A stretch of DNA of 64,000 nt from Beta vulgaris subsp. vulgaris. Taxonomy: Eukaryota; Streptophyta; Magnoliopsida; Caryophyllales; Amaranthaceae. Shown here in pieces: positions 36,001-46,965 of the stretch (within the stretch, counting starts at the first letter, position 1; the number at the start of each line of letters is the position of its first letter). The DNA lies in NCBI RefSeq assembly GCF_026745355.1, contig NC_079202.1, positions 45,699,673 to 45,763,672 on the forward strand, given 5' to 3'. The position numbers were made by a program, and so were the translations under genes. Under the pieces are notes generated by a model. It searched no databases and was not told the DNA's origin. It was given only the letters and a program-made list of their open reading frames with translations.

Positions 36001-36451
36001 TCTTCTGCTTTACCGGCCTGACATCCTCATTCACATTTAAACGGTGCACCATGAACTCTGTACCGGGCATTTCGTCCGCCGAGAAAGCGAATATGTCGGC
36101 ATGACCTCTTAGCAGGGAGATCAGGTTAACCTTAACCTCTTCTCCTAAATCGGCCCCAATTTTCACCGTTCTCTCAGGTCTTTCTTCTTCCAAGCTTATT
36201 TCTTCAGTCTCCCCCTCTGGGCTGGGTCTTGGCTGATCTGCCGGCCTTGCCTCGAAGTTTTCCATAGACAAATCCTTCTTGACTTTGTTTTCCAGCCTTC
36301 TCCTTTTTCTTGACGGCGGTGTAACCAGAAATTCCACCATGAGGTCCTTGGAACAGGACCCCTCTCCTAATTTTACAGCCAGCTTTACCGTCCCTTCTGG
36401 GACAACAGATGCTCCCGTGAAACCGATAACCGGGTAAGAGACCGGTTTCAA
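33017..36451 (-). pseudogene. Tat pol: RT, RNase H, archaeal-type RNase H, integrase
   Basis: This is one long frame broken only by two stops near 35466 and 35430. RT: the fingers are EPCDYPEWLAYVVMVKKSNG, the palm GYHQISL, and the catalytic YVDD box is at about 35550. The gypsy RNase H follows. A second RNase H starts WKIEVDGSAAQSGAGAG (about 34730) with the NNEVEYE and TDSQL motifs. Integrase has the HEG...CDKCQ zinc region, GMDIIGPF, MDHGVQF (DNG changed to DHG, the Asp kept) and NGQAEAANK. It ends in a GPY-like module (WEGPYLVKEE) at TAA/TAG 33017. Two nonsense changes are the only obvious lesions. Confidence 0.92.
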
Positions 36452-36838
36452 ACATGCTTCGTCGAACCCAATTTTTCAAACGTTTCTTTATAGAAAATAT
36501 TGGCGGAGCTTCCTCCGTCGACCAGGACGCGATGGGCCATTGCATTGGATATCTGCAGAGATACTACCAAAGGGTCATCATGGGGGTAAACGATCCCTTT
36601 AGCGTCCTCTGAAGTGAAAGCCACAGACGGCATTGATGGAGGTGCCGGCCATTTCCTGGCATTATTGTTGTTCACCTGGTGGCGAACTTCTTTTAGGCTA
36701 GTTTTCCCCCCGTGAATGCTGCCGCCTCTTGTCGGTCCTCCGCTTATGACATGGATCTCGGTGATCCTATCCTTTACCGTCCTTCTGTTACTATTTTCAT
36801 CCTCTCTAGGAGGAGTTTTGCGATCAGTCCTTGCTTGG
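36448..36838 (-). pseudogene. Tat aspartic protease
   Basis: The active-site motif VDGGSSANIFY lies at about 36525-36495, the Tat-lineage variant of D-S/T-G. It is in the same frame as the C-terminal half of gag, separated by one stop at 36841. A frameshift at about 36450 separates it from pol. Confidence 0.85.
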
Positions 36839-36840
36839 TA

Positions 36841-38243
36841 CTAGGTGAAATAACCTCGCCTGATGAGGTCTTCAATCCCGTCCTTAAGGTCCTTGCAATC
36901 ATCTGTCTTGTGGCCGTAATCATCGTGAAATTCACACCATTTGGACTTATCCCTGCCCTTATAGTACATCTTTCTTGGCCTCTGCCATTTCTCGTCTTTG
37001 CTATGCAGTTCGAAAATTTGGGCCCGGGATATCGTCAATGGTGTATAATTATGATATTTGTCCGGTCTCCCCTCAAATCCTTTTTTCACCGAGTTGCTCT
37101 CCTCTCTCCTGCCAGTGGTGTCAAACCTTTTATCCTTCCGGTACTTGTCGTCCCGGCGATCCTTATCCTTATCTTTCTCCTTGTCTTTTTCTATGGCTGC
37201 CGGCCTTTTAGCATTGGCCGCTTTGTCAAATTCTTCTCCTTTGATAAAGTCATTCGCCTTTCCCAAGACCTCTGTTAGGCATGTCATCTTCTTTCTGCCG
37301 AGATAACTGCGAAATGGGGTCCCTTCTCGCAGCCCCGTCATAAGGGCCAGGACCGCTACTTCTTGTTGTACTGTTGGGATGGTGACCACTTCAGCGTTGA
37401 AACGCGTGACATAGTCCCTCAAGCTTTCTGTCTCCCCTTGTTTGATAGACATTAACTCGCCGGTTGTTTTCTCACGCGCTTTACGACAAAGTGCTTACGA
37501 ACATGACGTGAGTTGCGGAATCAAAGACGGTTGCCGGGGAATCTTTAAACCAGTTTGCCCTAGTCCAATCAAGGTAGATGGGAACCTTACACCACACCGA
37601 GTCGGTATCGGTGTATAACACATATGACCCTCATAAGCCGATATTGTGATCCTCTGGTCAGATTTGCCGTCATACTTGCATGTCGGCATTTTCAGCTTCT
37701 CCATGGGCTCCTGCAAAATCGCAGATGGAAAACGACGAATTCCGCAGTGATACCGGCGCTCTGCGCCGATATTCACTTCCCTTTCTCGGCTGGGAGGAAT
37801 GCTGCTGGACTTCCGTGTCCTGCGCCTCCTCTTCTTCTTCTTCTTCACCCCCCACCTGCTCTGTGGGGGTCTTTGAGTTTGCCACCTGATCCTGATCATG
37901 CCGGTCTCGCTCTCCCTGGCGGCCCGTCCACAGTGAGCGGAGCTTTCTCACTGGGCTATGGGCTCTGCTCAGAGGTCGCTTGCCCGGGGACCGGTCGGTG
38001 GGGTACCGCTAGCCATTGCCTGGAATACCTCTGCCGCACTTCTAAGTTGTTCTGGGTGAACATATTCTGCAGGGTATGGAATATGTCTTCCTGGGGAGTC
38101 TCAGGGGTTTTTCTAGCCGTGTCAACAGGTGGCCGACTTTGCCTAGCGGCCGGCTGTGGAGTTGAGAACCCCGGGGGTGCTTTGTCAATGGGAACATTGT
38201 TTTCGTCAGTTTCCGGCATCCCTAATTGCTGCTTAGGATCCAT
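36841..38243 (-). pseudogene. Tat gag, frameshifted
   Basis: The start is the ATG at 38243 (MDPKQQLGMPETDENN), preferred because it lies about 50 bases after the primer site. The matrix/capsid part continues in other frames (KMPTCKYDG, about 37680). The retrotrans_gag region MSIKQGETESLRDYVTRFN begins at 37452. A Lys/Asp/Arg-rich stretch follows. The zinc-binding motif CEFHDDYGHKTDDC (about 36930-36890) is followed by LKDGIEDLIRRGYF, both hallmarks of Tat gags. At least two frameshifts and one terminal stop are present. Confidence 0.85.
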
Positions 38244-38290
38244 GAGGGTTTTTGTTTGCAAGAGATGGCTTAGACTACAAGGTATTGTTC

Positions 38291-38309
38291 GCCCCTCCTT
38301 CTAGCGCCA
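38291..38309 (-). other. Primer binding site of the Tat element
   Basis: The minus strand reads TGGCGCTAGAAGGAGGGGC two bases inside the 5' LTR end. A TGG start complementary to a tRNA CCA end is expected; I cannot assign the tRNA without a search. Confidence 0.75.
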
Positions 38310-38311
38310 AT

Positions 38312-38754
38312 TGTTCCGGTATGGGACAAATTACAGGGTCTTGAACCGTTAAGTCCTTGTATTGAAGCCGGTTTGGATCCCTGCAAAAGAGAGTAAGTAA
38401 ACTAGCCTCGGGGGTTGATCCGAGGAACGCCCCTCCGATGCCTAAGTCAGTATTTGGTTAAAGCCGGTAGCTCTCAAGTACAATGTATTGGGATTCGTGA
38501 ACGTACCTCATACTCAGATCAACGGAGTATTTATAGGGACCGGATAAGCCCATATCTGGGTTGGGCCCGGTATTTGCAGGAAATATCCCCAAGAATATTC
38601 CCTTAGGATATCTTCTTATCTTTTACTGAAAGTATATCTTTTAGGCCCGTAGGCACTGGAGATATAGGTTGGATCCAAGCCCAGGATCGTAAGCCCAAAA
38701 GCTACTAAACCGGTATTATGAAAACCGGTATGGAACTTAGTCAGCCCCCATACA
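38312..38754 (-). repeat. 5' LTR of the Tat element
   Basis: It is about 98% identical to the 3' LTR. A minus-strand TATAAATA lies at 38528-38535. TATGG follows at 38755-38759 as the right-hand target duplication. Confidence 0.92.
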
Positions 38755-38817
38755 TATGGTATTTCATGACAAAAGTAAATTCTCTCTCCTTGAAAAAAAT
38801 AAGTCATTTTATGGCTC

Positions 38818-39124
38818 TATGCTTCCTTTGTTTTTCAAAAATTGTCTTATTTTCTTCCTTCCCTTATTAATTTACTTAATTCACTTTGTAGAGAATTAGG
38901 AAGAAAATACAAAAGTATGAGAGAGAAATTGAAAAGATGAGAGTATGAAAATTAAGTGAGACAAACTAAAAAATGAATTAAAATATTAAAAAGTGGATGA
39001 CATAGGTAGAAAAGATGAGAAAGTAGATGAAACATGTTACCAAGAACAAAAAAAACAACAATGTGTAAATTAAAAAACAGACCAAAAAGAAAAACGTATA
39101 GACTAAAAGGAAACGGAGGGAGTA
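38818..39124. mobile_element. Stowaway-like MITE
   Basis: The right end is GGAAACGGAGGGAGTA, the complement of the CTCCCTCCGTTTC Stowaway terminus. The left end (TATGCTTCCTTTGTTTTTC) is a degenerate copy in the opposite sense, with TA at both borders. The interior is AT-rich and has no coding potential. Confidence 0.5.
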
Positions 39125-39366
39125 TTTATATAGTAGTAAAATTAACATTAGAAAACCTCTAACGTTTACTTTTGGAATTTATGATAGAAATAAAACATCA
39201 TAAAGTCGAAAATTCATTTCAATTTAGTATCAAAGTTTTAAAATTTTTATGTTTATTTTTAAATAGTAAATATAAAAATGTCCAATATATGTAACGGAAA
39301 TACAAATGTGAAAATTATAAAGGGACGGAAAGAGTATCTATAAAGGATGTTGCAAAATGATACCTC
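39125..39366. other. Intergenic AT-rich DNA
   Basis: No gene is seen. GGGACGGAAAGAGTAT at about 39320-39337 resembles another Stowaway terminus, but no partner end was found. Confidence 0.4.
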
Positions 39367-41927
39367 GTTTTTTTTTTAGTACTTGGAAGTTGATGCAAAT
39401 AGGATTAGTAGATTAAGTAGCCATGATATAATGGCCTAGCGTTTTACAATAACCAGTTACAACAAAATACAACACACAACCATGAATGTTAGTATTAATA
39501 TTAGCATCTATGCTGGCCAAAAGGGAAGTCCAAAATAAACTACAAGCACCTATAGAAAACCTTCATCTAGAAATCAATATCAAGAACAACAATAGATTGC
39601 TGAGTACTGCCCATTGTTGATTCTCTTTCAGCATAATCCATATTAGAGGTAGAGCTTTCGGCCATCTTACCAGCAGTATGAGCATCCCTGAACTCCTTAA
39701 AATCATTCTAATAGGCTCCGACCGCCTCCATAGGAACCACAAAGTGAGTTTTCTTTTCCTGTTGCATTTAGAGAGCAAATTGAGCAAGACGATGATCCAC
39801 ACGATTTTCGTCCTGTTTAATATATATGCTGAAGATGGACAATTCAGTTATGACCGAGGAGAGTAATAACATCTTCCAATATCGGGCTCATCTCATGACT
39901 AACGTACTCATGGGCATTGTTAATCATAGCTTTGAGGGCTTGAGCATCAATTTCCAACACCACTTTTTCCACCCCGTATTCCTTGGCTAAAAGAAGACTC
40001 TCCCTGATTGCAAGGAGTTCAGCAGCTAGGGAAGTGACCGCATGAAACTCATGGGAGAAACCAATCAATGTACCAGAAATCATTGTCTTTGCACAAAATA
40101 CCACTACTAGTAGCTTTTTGGGGTCCAAGCCATTTGCCATCAGTATTTAAGCTTGATGAACCCACGAGGAGGAGACCAGTAGGTAACTGACCAGAAAGTG
40201 GGGGAGTTCGAGGGTCTCTGAAAAGCAATATTAGTAGCATGCCGATCAAATATGAAATTATTAAAAAGGAATTAGCATCAAACAACACATGATCAAAGAC
40301 AGCTTATTACGATATATCGAATCTGACAAATGGAAATAGCAAAGGTGGAAAACCAAGTTTGAGTTTGAGAGAGATTAAAAAGGAGCCAATCATCCCAATT
40401 AGATTGGGTTAATGAAGGTGTCTAAATTAATATTAGAGCCATTTAGATTCTTTTCAATATCATTTTCCAAATTAAAACATTGTAGAACTAGGGCATTCCA
40501 CAAAGATGTGTAAATTATTCCCCGAATGAACATGGCATTTTTGGCAACTAGGTTTCAAAGAGAGAATTTTAGAATGAAGGTTGGAACTTGTTAGGAGAAT
40601 AGTATGGAAGATATTCTAAAGGAGCATCTTGTACTTGAAAGGAACTTTAAGCTTCCAAATTCTTTTTCATGGGAAAGGATTGTGCAACAGTAGACAAGGA
40701 GGAATTTAATTCACATGAAGACGATATGCACTTTTGACCGTGAAATTGCCTGAGGGGAAGGCCTCCCTTCCATAATGCTATCCATAAAATGGTGAACTTT
40801 AGGAAGGGGTAGCAAGAATTTGTTCAATGATACTGTGACGAAGAAGATGAGAGATATCCTGTAAAACCCAACGACCATTGTGGATAATATTGTTATCCAA
40901 AAGATGATTTAAATGAGGGATAGGAGAGAGGCTTCAAGATGGATCGGTCTAGGACTAACCCATCGATGGTACCAAAGAGAAGTACTAAGACCATCACAAA
41001 TAGTGACAATGAGACCTTTAGAAAGGAGTTCCCTCCCTTAAAGGATATCCTCCACATAGGAGACATAGAGGGCTTAGGGTAAAAATGCATGAAATCAATA
41101 GAGTGAAGATACTTATTGACCAAAATCCTCACTTATAATTTTGAAGGGTTGTTAAGGATGCGCCAAACTAATTTAGCCATGCATAAAGGCAATATTCCAT
41201 CTCCTAAGATTTTTGATATCAAGACCCCTAATCCCTGAAGGTTGAGAAATGATATCCCAAGAAATGCGAGACATGTACTGAGATTGATTAACCTTATTTC
41301 ATAGGAACTTCCTACAGTGTATTTCAAGATCATCAATGATTGAGAGAGGAAGCACTTTAGTTTGCATGCTATAGAGGGGGTAAGAGTTAAGCACAACTTT
41401 GATAAGAGTGCATCTACTAGCTAGGTTAAGTAATTTAGCTTGCCAACCTTGAATCTTTTGTTTAGTTTTGTGAAGTAAAGAGAAGTAATCCTGACGTTTG
41501 AGATGAGTGGAGCTAATGTTTATCCCTAAGTATATACCAAAGTTGGTAGTATTTTTAAGCCCCGCAACATTAGCTATCTCTGTCCTTATGGCATGCATAT
41601 TTTCCTAGGAAATATCATACTGGACTTCGGAAGACTAAGGTGAAGGCCAGATTGGTTCTCAAAATCATTTAGAAGACTCATCATGCATGAAATATTATTA
41701 GTCAATAAGCTTTACCAAGAAGAAAAACGTCGTTAGCATAAAAGAGATGGGACAAATTATTATAGGGAGATAAGGACAAAAATATAGGGAGATAAGGGGT
41801 CCAATCTTTGTCCAAAATCGAGAGTCTCTCAAGGTAAAGAACAAAAATATAGGGAGATAAGGGGTCTTGTTGGTTGATGAATTGCTCTAGAGGGCAGGAA
41901 AGGAGGGGTAATTTCACCATTCCATAG

Positions 41928-42484
41928 TGTAAGAATAGTGACTTGAATGGTGCCTTTAAGGTGTTTGGTAGAATGCGTGAAGAAAGAATGACATAAGGCT
42001 GACTTTGAATGGACATATCTCTCAATCTATAAATGATTTTGAGGTGATTCAAAGTGGAGGTGATAGCTTGTTCCAAGAGCTTTCCAACGATAGGTCATAT
42101 GCCCAATTCCGCTGAGAAACGAGAAAGTTATGTCAGTTTTACGAAGAACTGACGAAACTGTTTTCGCCTCGCCCGGTCGGGCGCGCAAGCTGTTCTGAAA
42201 GAGCTGGGGACCGCCCGGTCGGGCGGATTTCGCCCGGCGCCCGGGCGGGTCGGCGGATAACGCGGAAACGCGTTTTTGAGCGCTAAGTATAAATAGGTTA
42301 TTTGTACCTAGGTTTTAAACGCCGAATTAGCCTAAATTCTCTCTGTCTGGTTTTCCTCACATAATAAAATATTCTCCCTCTCTCTGCCGTGGATGTAGCC
42401 AAATTGGTGAACCACGTAAATCTGTTGTCTGTTTTTATCGCTTTTTGCATTCATTATTTGTTCTTTCTCACGTCCGTTATAACA
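41928..42484 (+). repeat. 5' LTR of the short copia element
   Basis: TGTAAGAATAG ... TTATAACA. It contains the shared block (42074-42132), GC-rich CGCCCGGTCGGGCGG palindromes (about 42165-42255) and TATAAATA at 42288-42295. Confidence 0.92.
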
Positions 42485-42526
42485 AACTGGTATCAAGAGC
42501 TTTGGTGTTCGATCTGTGTGAGAAAG

Positions 42527-43262
42527 ATGTCTGGGGTGAATGTCAAAATCGATAAATTCTCTGGGAGGAATAGTTTTAGTCTGTGGCAGATCAAGATGCA
42601 GGCTTTACTGAAGCAACAGGGGTTGTGGGCACCGTTGGCAAAGAAAGCAACGGATTCAGTCACCGCTGAGATGGCCGTTCTGGAGGAGAAGGCTCATTCA
42701 ACGATTATGCTGTGTCTGGAAGATGACATAATAACTGAAGTCGCGGAGGAGGAAACCGCATCTGGTCTGTGGTTGAAATTAGAGAGTTTGTATATGACAA
42801 AATCTCTAACCAACAAGTTGCTTTGAAGCAACGTCTGTTCAGTCTGCGAATGCAGGAAGGTATGCCTCTTAGAGATCATCTAGATCAATTAAATACAATT
42901 TTACTAGAATTGCGTAATATTGATGTGAAGGTGGAGGATGAGGATGCCGCTTTAAGCCTGCTTGTTTCTTTACCTATATCGTATGAAAATTTTGTGCAAT
43001 CTTTCATAGTTGGTAAAGATTCTGTTCCCTAGAAGAAGTTTGATCATCTTGCATACTATGGAATTGCGCCATAAGGCATCTGGTACAGGTACAGGCGATC
43101 AGGCTGCTGGATTAGTAGCCAGTAGTAATGGACAGGAGAATTCGGGGAAGAAATCCAGGAAACTGTCTTCTAGGGGTCCTAAACCTAATGATATCTGTAA
43201 TTATTGTAAGGAAAAAGGGCATTGGAAAAAGGAATGTCCTAAAAGGAAGAATCAGGAGGATG
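42527..43262 (+). pseudogene. Copia gag (UBN2-type) with zinc knuckle
   Basis: ATG 42527 opens MSGVNVKIDKFSGRNSFSLW, the usual copia gag start, 27 bases after the primer site. One frameshift near 42824 and a TAG at 43030-43032 interrupt it. The knuckle CNYCKEKGHWKKEC (about 43195-43240) follows in a third frame. The protein would package element RNA. Confidence 0.85.
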
Positions 43263-44121
43263 AATCTGGGTCTGGTTCTGCTGCTGTTGCAACAGAAAAT
43301 TTCAGTTCTGATGATGATATTGCTTTAGTTGCTAATGAACAAACACATTGCAGTGATGTGTGGGTTTTAGATTCTGGAGCGACTTGTCATATGTGTTCGC
43401 GCAGGGAATGGTTTATGAACTATAAACAGGTTGATGGAAGTGTTACTATGGCCAACAGTGAGGTCTGTAAGACAGTTGTATAGGGTCCATCAGAATTAGG
43501 ACATGTGATGGCAAAGTCTGTACTTTGAATGATGTTAGGCATGTTCCACAGGTCACAAAGAATCTGATTTCACTTAGTCTGTTAGACAAGAAAGGGTTCA
43601 GTTTCAAAGGTGAGGGTGGAGGGTTGTATGTCTACAGGGGTTCAAAGATGATTCCGAAAGGGGTTAAACGGGAGACATTGTATGTGTTGCAAGGGTCTAT
43701 GTTATCTGAGTTGAAGCTGCATTCTGAGTTGACAAGTGATGGTCTTGAGTGTGAGGTGGAGCTTATGGGGGCTTCTTCACAGGTTGAGTGGTCAGAGTCA
43801 ACGGGAATGAGTTCAACAACCGGGTTTGGGAGTACTATTTGGGTTGAGGATAAGAGTGTCAACAATGAGGTAGAGTTTGTGGGAACTTCTACGCAACTGG
43901 TTGAAACTAAGGGTCATCAAGAAGAACAACCAAGGGTCTCTCAGCAACAGAGTGGTATGATAAGGTTCGGTTCTATCGATACTTGTGTGCCAGCTTATAG
44001 CTATGGGGTCTCGAGCAACATGTCTTTGCCAGGGAGTATTGGGTTGAGAGGTGATTCTGCAAGAAGTCACCAAGAGGTAGCTAGATTGGAACTCCAGGAG
44101 GAGTTGCCTGCGTTCCAGTGA
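43263..44121 (+). pseudogene. Copia protease and GAG-pre-integrase domain fused to an unknown tail
   Basis: Protease active site VLDSGATCHMC lies at about 43367-43400. After a frame change at about 43483, the pre-integrase domain NDVRHVPQVTKNLISLSLLDKKG starts at 43525. Its end (about 43685) is followed not by integrase but by about 140 residues rich in Glu, Ser and Gln that I do not recognise, with two related segments (VELMGASSQVE and VEFVGTSTQLVE). The frame 43525-44121 stays open for 198 codons. Confidence 0.7.
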
Positions 44122-44566
44122 GAACGGGATGGAGTGCTCCGGCGCGAGCATAGAAGAACTTCGACGGAAGTTCCCCTGCGCCAAGGGTGATTTGTTTTGG
44201 GTACTTAGACGTAAGTGCTAATGGCTCTAGTTGGAGCAACTGGCAGGGTACTGGCTCGTCTTGATTAAGTGGAGCTAGTGTGTTTGCGGTTCAGTGAAGA
44301 CGATTTGATTTCCGACGGGTAATAAGTTGGGCTTTGGGTGAATGCGCAACATGGGTCTCATAGGCTGTGAGACGAGTCGTTCATGATGAGTGGTCAGCGA
44401 TCTTGGCGAGATTGGGTGAGACTCATATGGGGGCAATTCTAGGGTCCTTAGGGATAATCTGGTCTGGTTGTCTGTTGGGACAAATCTGGTGTAGGGAGAT
44501 TCTGGCGTTGTGATCAATGCATCTGTTTTCTGGTATTGTGAGAGGATTCAAGTCAAGGTGGAGATT

Positions 44567-45128
44567 TGTAAGAATAGTGACTTGAATGGTGCCTTTAAGG
44601 TGTTTGGTAGAATGCGTGAAGCAAGAATGACATAAGGCTGACTTTGAATGGACATATCTCTCAATCTATAAATGATTTTGAGGTGATTCAAAGTGGAGGT
44701 GATAGCTTGTTCCAAGAGCTTTCCAACGATAGGTCATATGCCCAATTCCGCTGAGAAACGAGAAAGTTATGTCAGTTTTACGAAGAACTGACGAAACTGT
44801 TTTTCGCCTCGCCCGGTCTGGGCGCGCAAGCTGTTCTGAAAGAGCTGGGGACCGCCCGGTCGGGCGGATTTCGCCCGGGCGCCCGGGCGGGTCGGCAGAT
44901 AACGCGGAAACGCGTTTTTGATCGCTAAGTATAAATAGGTTATTTGTACCTAGGTTTTAAACGCGAATTAGCCTAAATTCTCTCTGTAATCTGGTTTTCC
45001 TCACATAATAAAATATTCTCCCTCTCTCTGCCGTGGATGTAGCCAAATTGGTGAACCACGTAAATCTGTTGTCTGTTTTTATCGCTTTTTGCATTCATTA
45101 TTTGTTCTTTCTCACGTCCGTTATAGCA
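44567..45128 (+). repeat. 3' LTR of the short copia element
   Basis: It follows the purine tract AAGGTGGAGATT (44555-44566). It carries the same shared block (44712-44770), GC palindromes and TATA box as the 5' copy. Confidence 0.92.
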
Positions 45129-46224
45129 CATAGAACCAAAATGAAGGAGTCGTAATACAATTCATAACCAGGTTAAAAAATATTTGAGGAAAGTTGAAAC
45201 CAATTAAAGTTTCATGGATAAACCCCATTAAGAATCAAATGTTTTAGTTAGATCAATTTTAATTGCCATTAAATTTCTCCCCTTTTTAGCTTTATTAAAG
45301 ACATGAGCTACCTCTTTTATAATGATAATGTTCTCGTGAATAGCTCTACCAAGAACAAAACTCGATTGTAAAGGGCTAATAATATTGTTAAGAAAAGGAT
45401 GAATTCTGTTAGCCACATTTTTAGTGATGATTTGTGAATTGTGTTGCATAGGCCAATAGGACTAAAATATTTAAAGGTTTGGGGAGCAAGAATTTTAGGG
45501 ATAAGGCAAAGATAAGAATAGTTCACAGAACGGAGGAGCAAACCAGTTTTAAAACAGTTTATAACGACCTCTGAGATCGAATGACCAAATCATCTGAATG
45601 AGTCTTGAAGAACAGCTGTTGCAAACCGTCCGGACCCGGGCTCTTCAAGGGAACCATGGAAAAGACACAGAACAAACCTCAACAAGAGTCGGTAAAACCT
45701 GTCAAATTTTTTATGATCATAATTAATAATAGAAGCCCAAATGAAGGGGGGAGATAACCTAGTAGAGTAAAAATGGGAAGTTTGGAAAAAGTACGAGAAA
45801 TAATGAAGGCAAAGATGTTTTAGCGTGGCTTGGTCCATAATGTGATTGCCATCAAAATCATTCAAAGCCATAATTTTACTCGACATTTTGCATTTGGCCA
45901 AAATATGGAAGTATCTAGTAAAAAAATCGGCATATTTTCTCCAGTTTACGCCGATTTATTGACCCCAAATACAACGTTCAATTTTTTTGATTTGGTGGAG
46001 TTGGTTAATGAGATCTTTTTTCAGGTTGATAAGGAAAGAATAGTGCTTACGAGCAAGGAATATTTGAATGCCATTAATACGTTTAAGTATATGCTTTTTT
46101 TTACTATTAATTTAGCTGGTATGCAAGCTTTTTTTTTTACTCTACTTAAAATATAACAATTTCTTCGCGCCTATTTTCTCTCAGTGCACGTTAAGAAGAC
46201 CCTATTCTTAACTGCACCGTCGCC

Positions 46225-46965
46225 ATGGCAGGAAGATCAAAGGCAAAATCGAAGAAATCTCATGCTAAAAGTAACACTAAGGAGAAGAGGAATGGTCATG
46301 TGAGTCCAATTTCTAGTCAGAAACACAAATCACTTGCTGAACTTCATGGAGTTGAAGCTCTTTCTATTCAAACCCCTGAATATGATGAACCGATTTCACC
46401 AAGAAGTTCACTCGATCAATTGCAGCAGCAGCAACGGAATAAGGTGCAATTATCAGAATGGTTAACAATCATGAAGAAAACACAAGGTAGATTGGAATCC
46501 ATTAAAAGAGGTATCCCTCAATCTTGTCAATTATTGCGTAATTTTGAGAAGGTTCAAACACAATCACCTGCGAAATCAACCATTAAAATTGACATTGACG
46601 ATGTGCAAGATGAGATTAAATATTGGGAGTCCTATGTGATATGCTATGTGTTGGGTGCCAATCCTCCATTTCCTGTAATGGAAGGATGCTTACGTAGAAT
46701 TTGGGGAAAGAAAGGAGTTGATAAAATTGTGGTAGTTTCTAAAGGAATTTTCATTGTGCGATTCATTAATGTGGAAGCTAGGGATGTAATCTTGAATGAT
46801 TTTTAATTTTTTGATCGCGGACCATTGATTATCAAGAAATGGCACCCTGATATGGATATGAAAAAAGAGGAATTAAAAACCATTCCAATTTGGCTTCAAC
46901 TACCTGGACTAGATCTAAAATATTGGGGGAACGTTGATTGTTCAAGCTAGTTGCAGCTATCGGGA
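46225..46965 (+). pseudogene. LINE ORF1 (DUF4283-type), opposite orientation
   Basis: The ATG at 46225 opens a Lys/Ser-rich N-terminus (MAGRSKAKSKKSH). A DUF4283-like nucleic-acid-binding domain follows (IKYWESYVICYVLGANPPF, then RIWGKKGVDKI, about 46610-46720). A TAA at 46804-46806 interrupts it, but homology continues (FFDRGPLIIKKW, then IPIWLQLPGLDLKYWG). It is cut at 46966 by the large LTR element. ORF1 proteins of plant LINEs bind element RNA. It lies head-to-head with the minus-strand ORF2 relic. Confidence 0.82.

Larger units (their letters stand above)
26950..38754 (-). mobile_element. Tat/Retand-type LTR retrotransposon, near complete
   Basis: Two LTRs (445 and 443 bases) flank the element, with a perfect 5-base duplication TATGG (26945-26949 and 38755-38759). 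On the minus strand the order is 5' LTR, primer site, gag, protease, RT, RNase H, a second (archaeal-type) RNase H and integrase. A tandem-repeat region, an antisense gene, a polypurine tract and the 3' LTR follow. The dual RNase H and the extra region after integrase define the Tat lineage. I count about nine substitutions and two 1-base indels between LTRs, so it is fairly young. Nonsense changes and frameshifts in gag and pol make this copy non-autonomous. A foreign LTR sits at 30251-31597. Confidence 0.93.
41928..45128 (+). mobile_element. Short non-autonomous Ty1/copia element, gag-protease only
   Basis: Two LTRs (41928-42484 and 44567-45128) surround a 2.1-kb interior, with a perfect 5-base duplication CATAG (41923-41927 and 45129-45133). 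The primer site TGGTATCAAGAGC (42488-42500) matches initiator tRNA-Met apart from one extra A. Gag, a zinc knuckle and protease are present; integrase, RT and RNase H are absent. LTRs differ by about four substitutions and five short indels, so insertion is recent. It sits inside the LINE RT. Confidence 0.92.
39569..45990 (-). pseudogene. LINE ORF2: RT, zf-RVT and RNase H, decayed
   Basis: Pieces in order on the minus strand are: KIMALNDFDGNHIMDQATLKH (about 45880); RT motif SLICLIPK-like to IIANRIHPFLN-like sequence (about 45540-45420) and SPLQSSFVLGRAIHEN (about 45385). After the copia element come DPLSPYIFVLYLERLS (about 41870) and the catalytic box, here YANDV instead of FADD (about 41740). 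Next are the C-terminal RT (LLNLASRCTLIKVVLNSYPLY, about 41430) and a zf-RVT region (CQKCHVHSGNNLHIFVECP, about 40570-40510). A plant-type RNase H (LNTDGKWLG, about 40170; AELLAIRESLLLAKEYG, about 40040) follows. Many frameshifts and stops make it dead. Confidence 0.82.
39367..46150 (-). mobile_element. Plant LINE (L1 type), 5'-truncated, split by a copia element
   Basis: Read on the minus strand, ORF2 sequence starts in the region before RT (about 46020), runs through RT and resumes after the copia insertion (41928-45128). It ends past an RNase H domain at about 39569. A poly(A) tail appears as the T run at 39367-39376 on the + strand. It lacks endonuclease and ORF1 on this strand. The flanking target duplication could not be identified. 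Confidence 0.82.

Noticed and set aside
36712..37278. 188-codon plus-strand open frame with hydrophobic stretches
   Set aside because: It is antisense to the Lys/Asp-rich region of gag; hydrophobicity is a codon artefact.
37624..38304. 226-codon plus-strand open frame
   Set aside because: It is the shadow of the minus-strand Tat gag; that strand carries the recognisable motifs.
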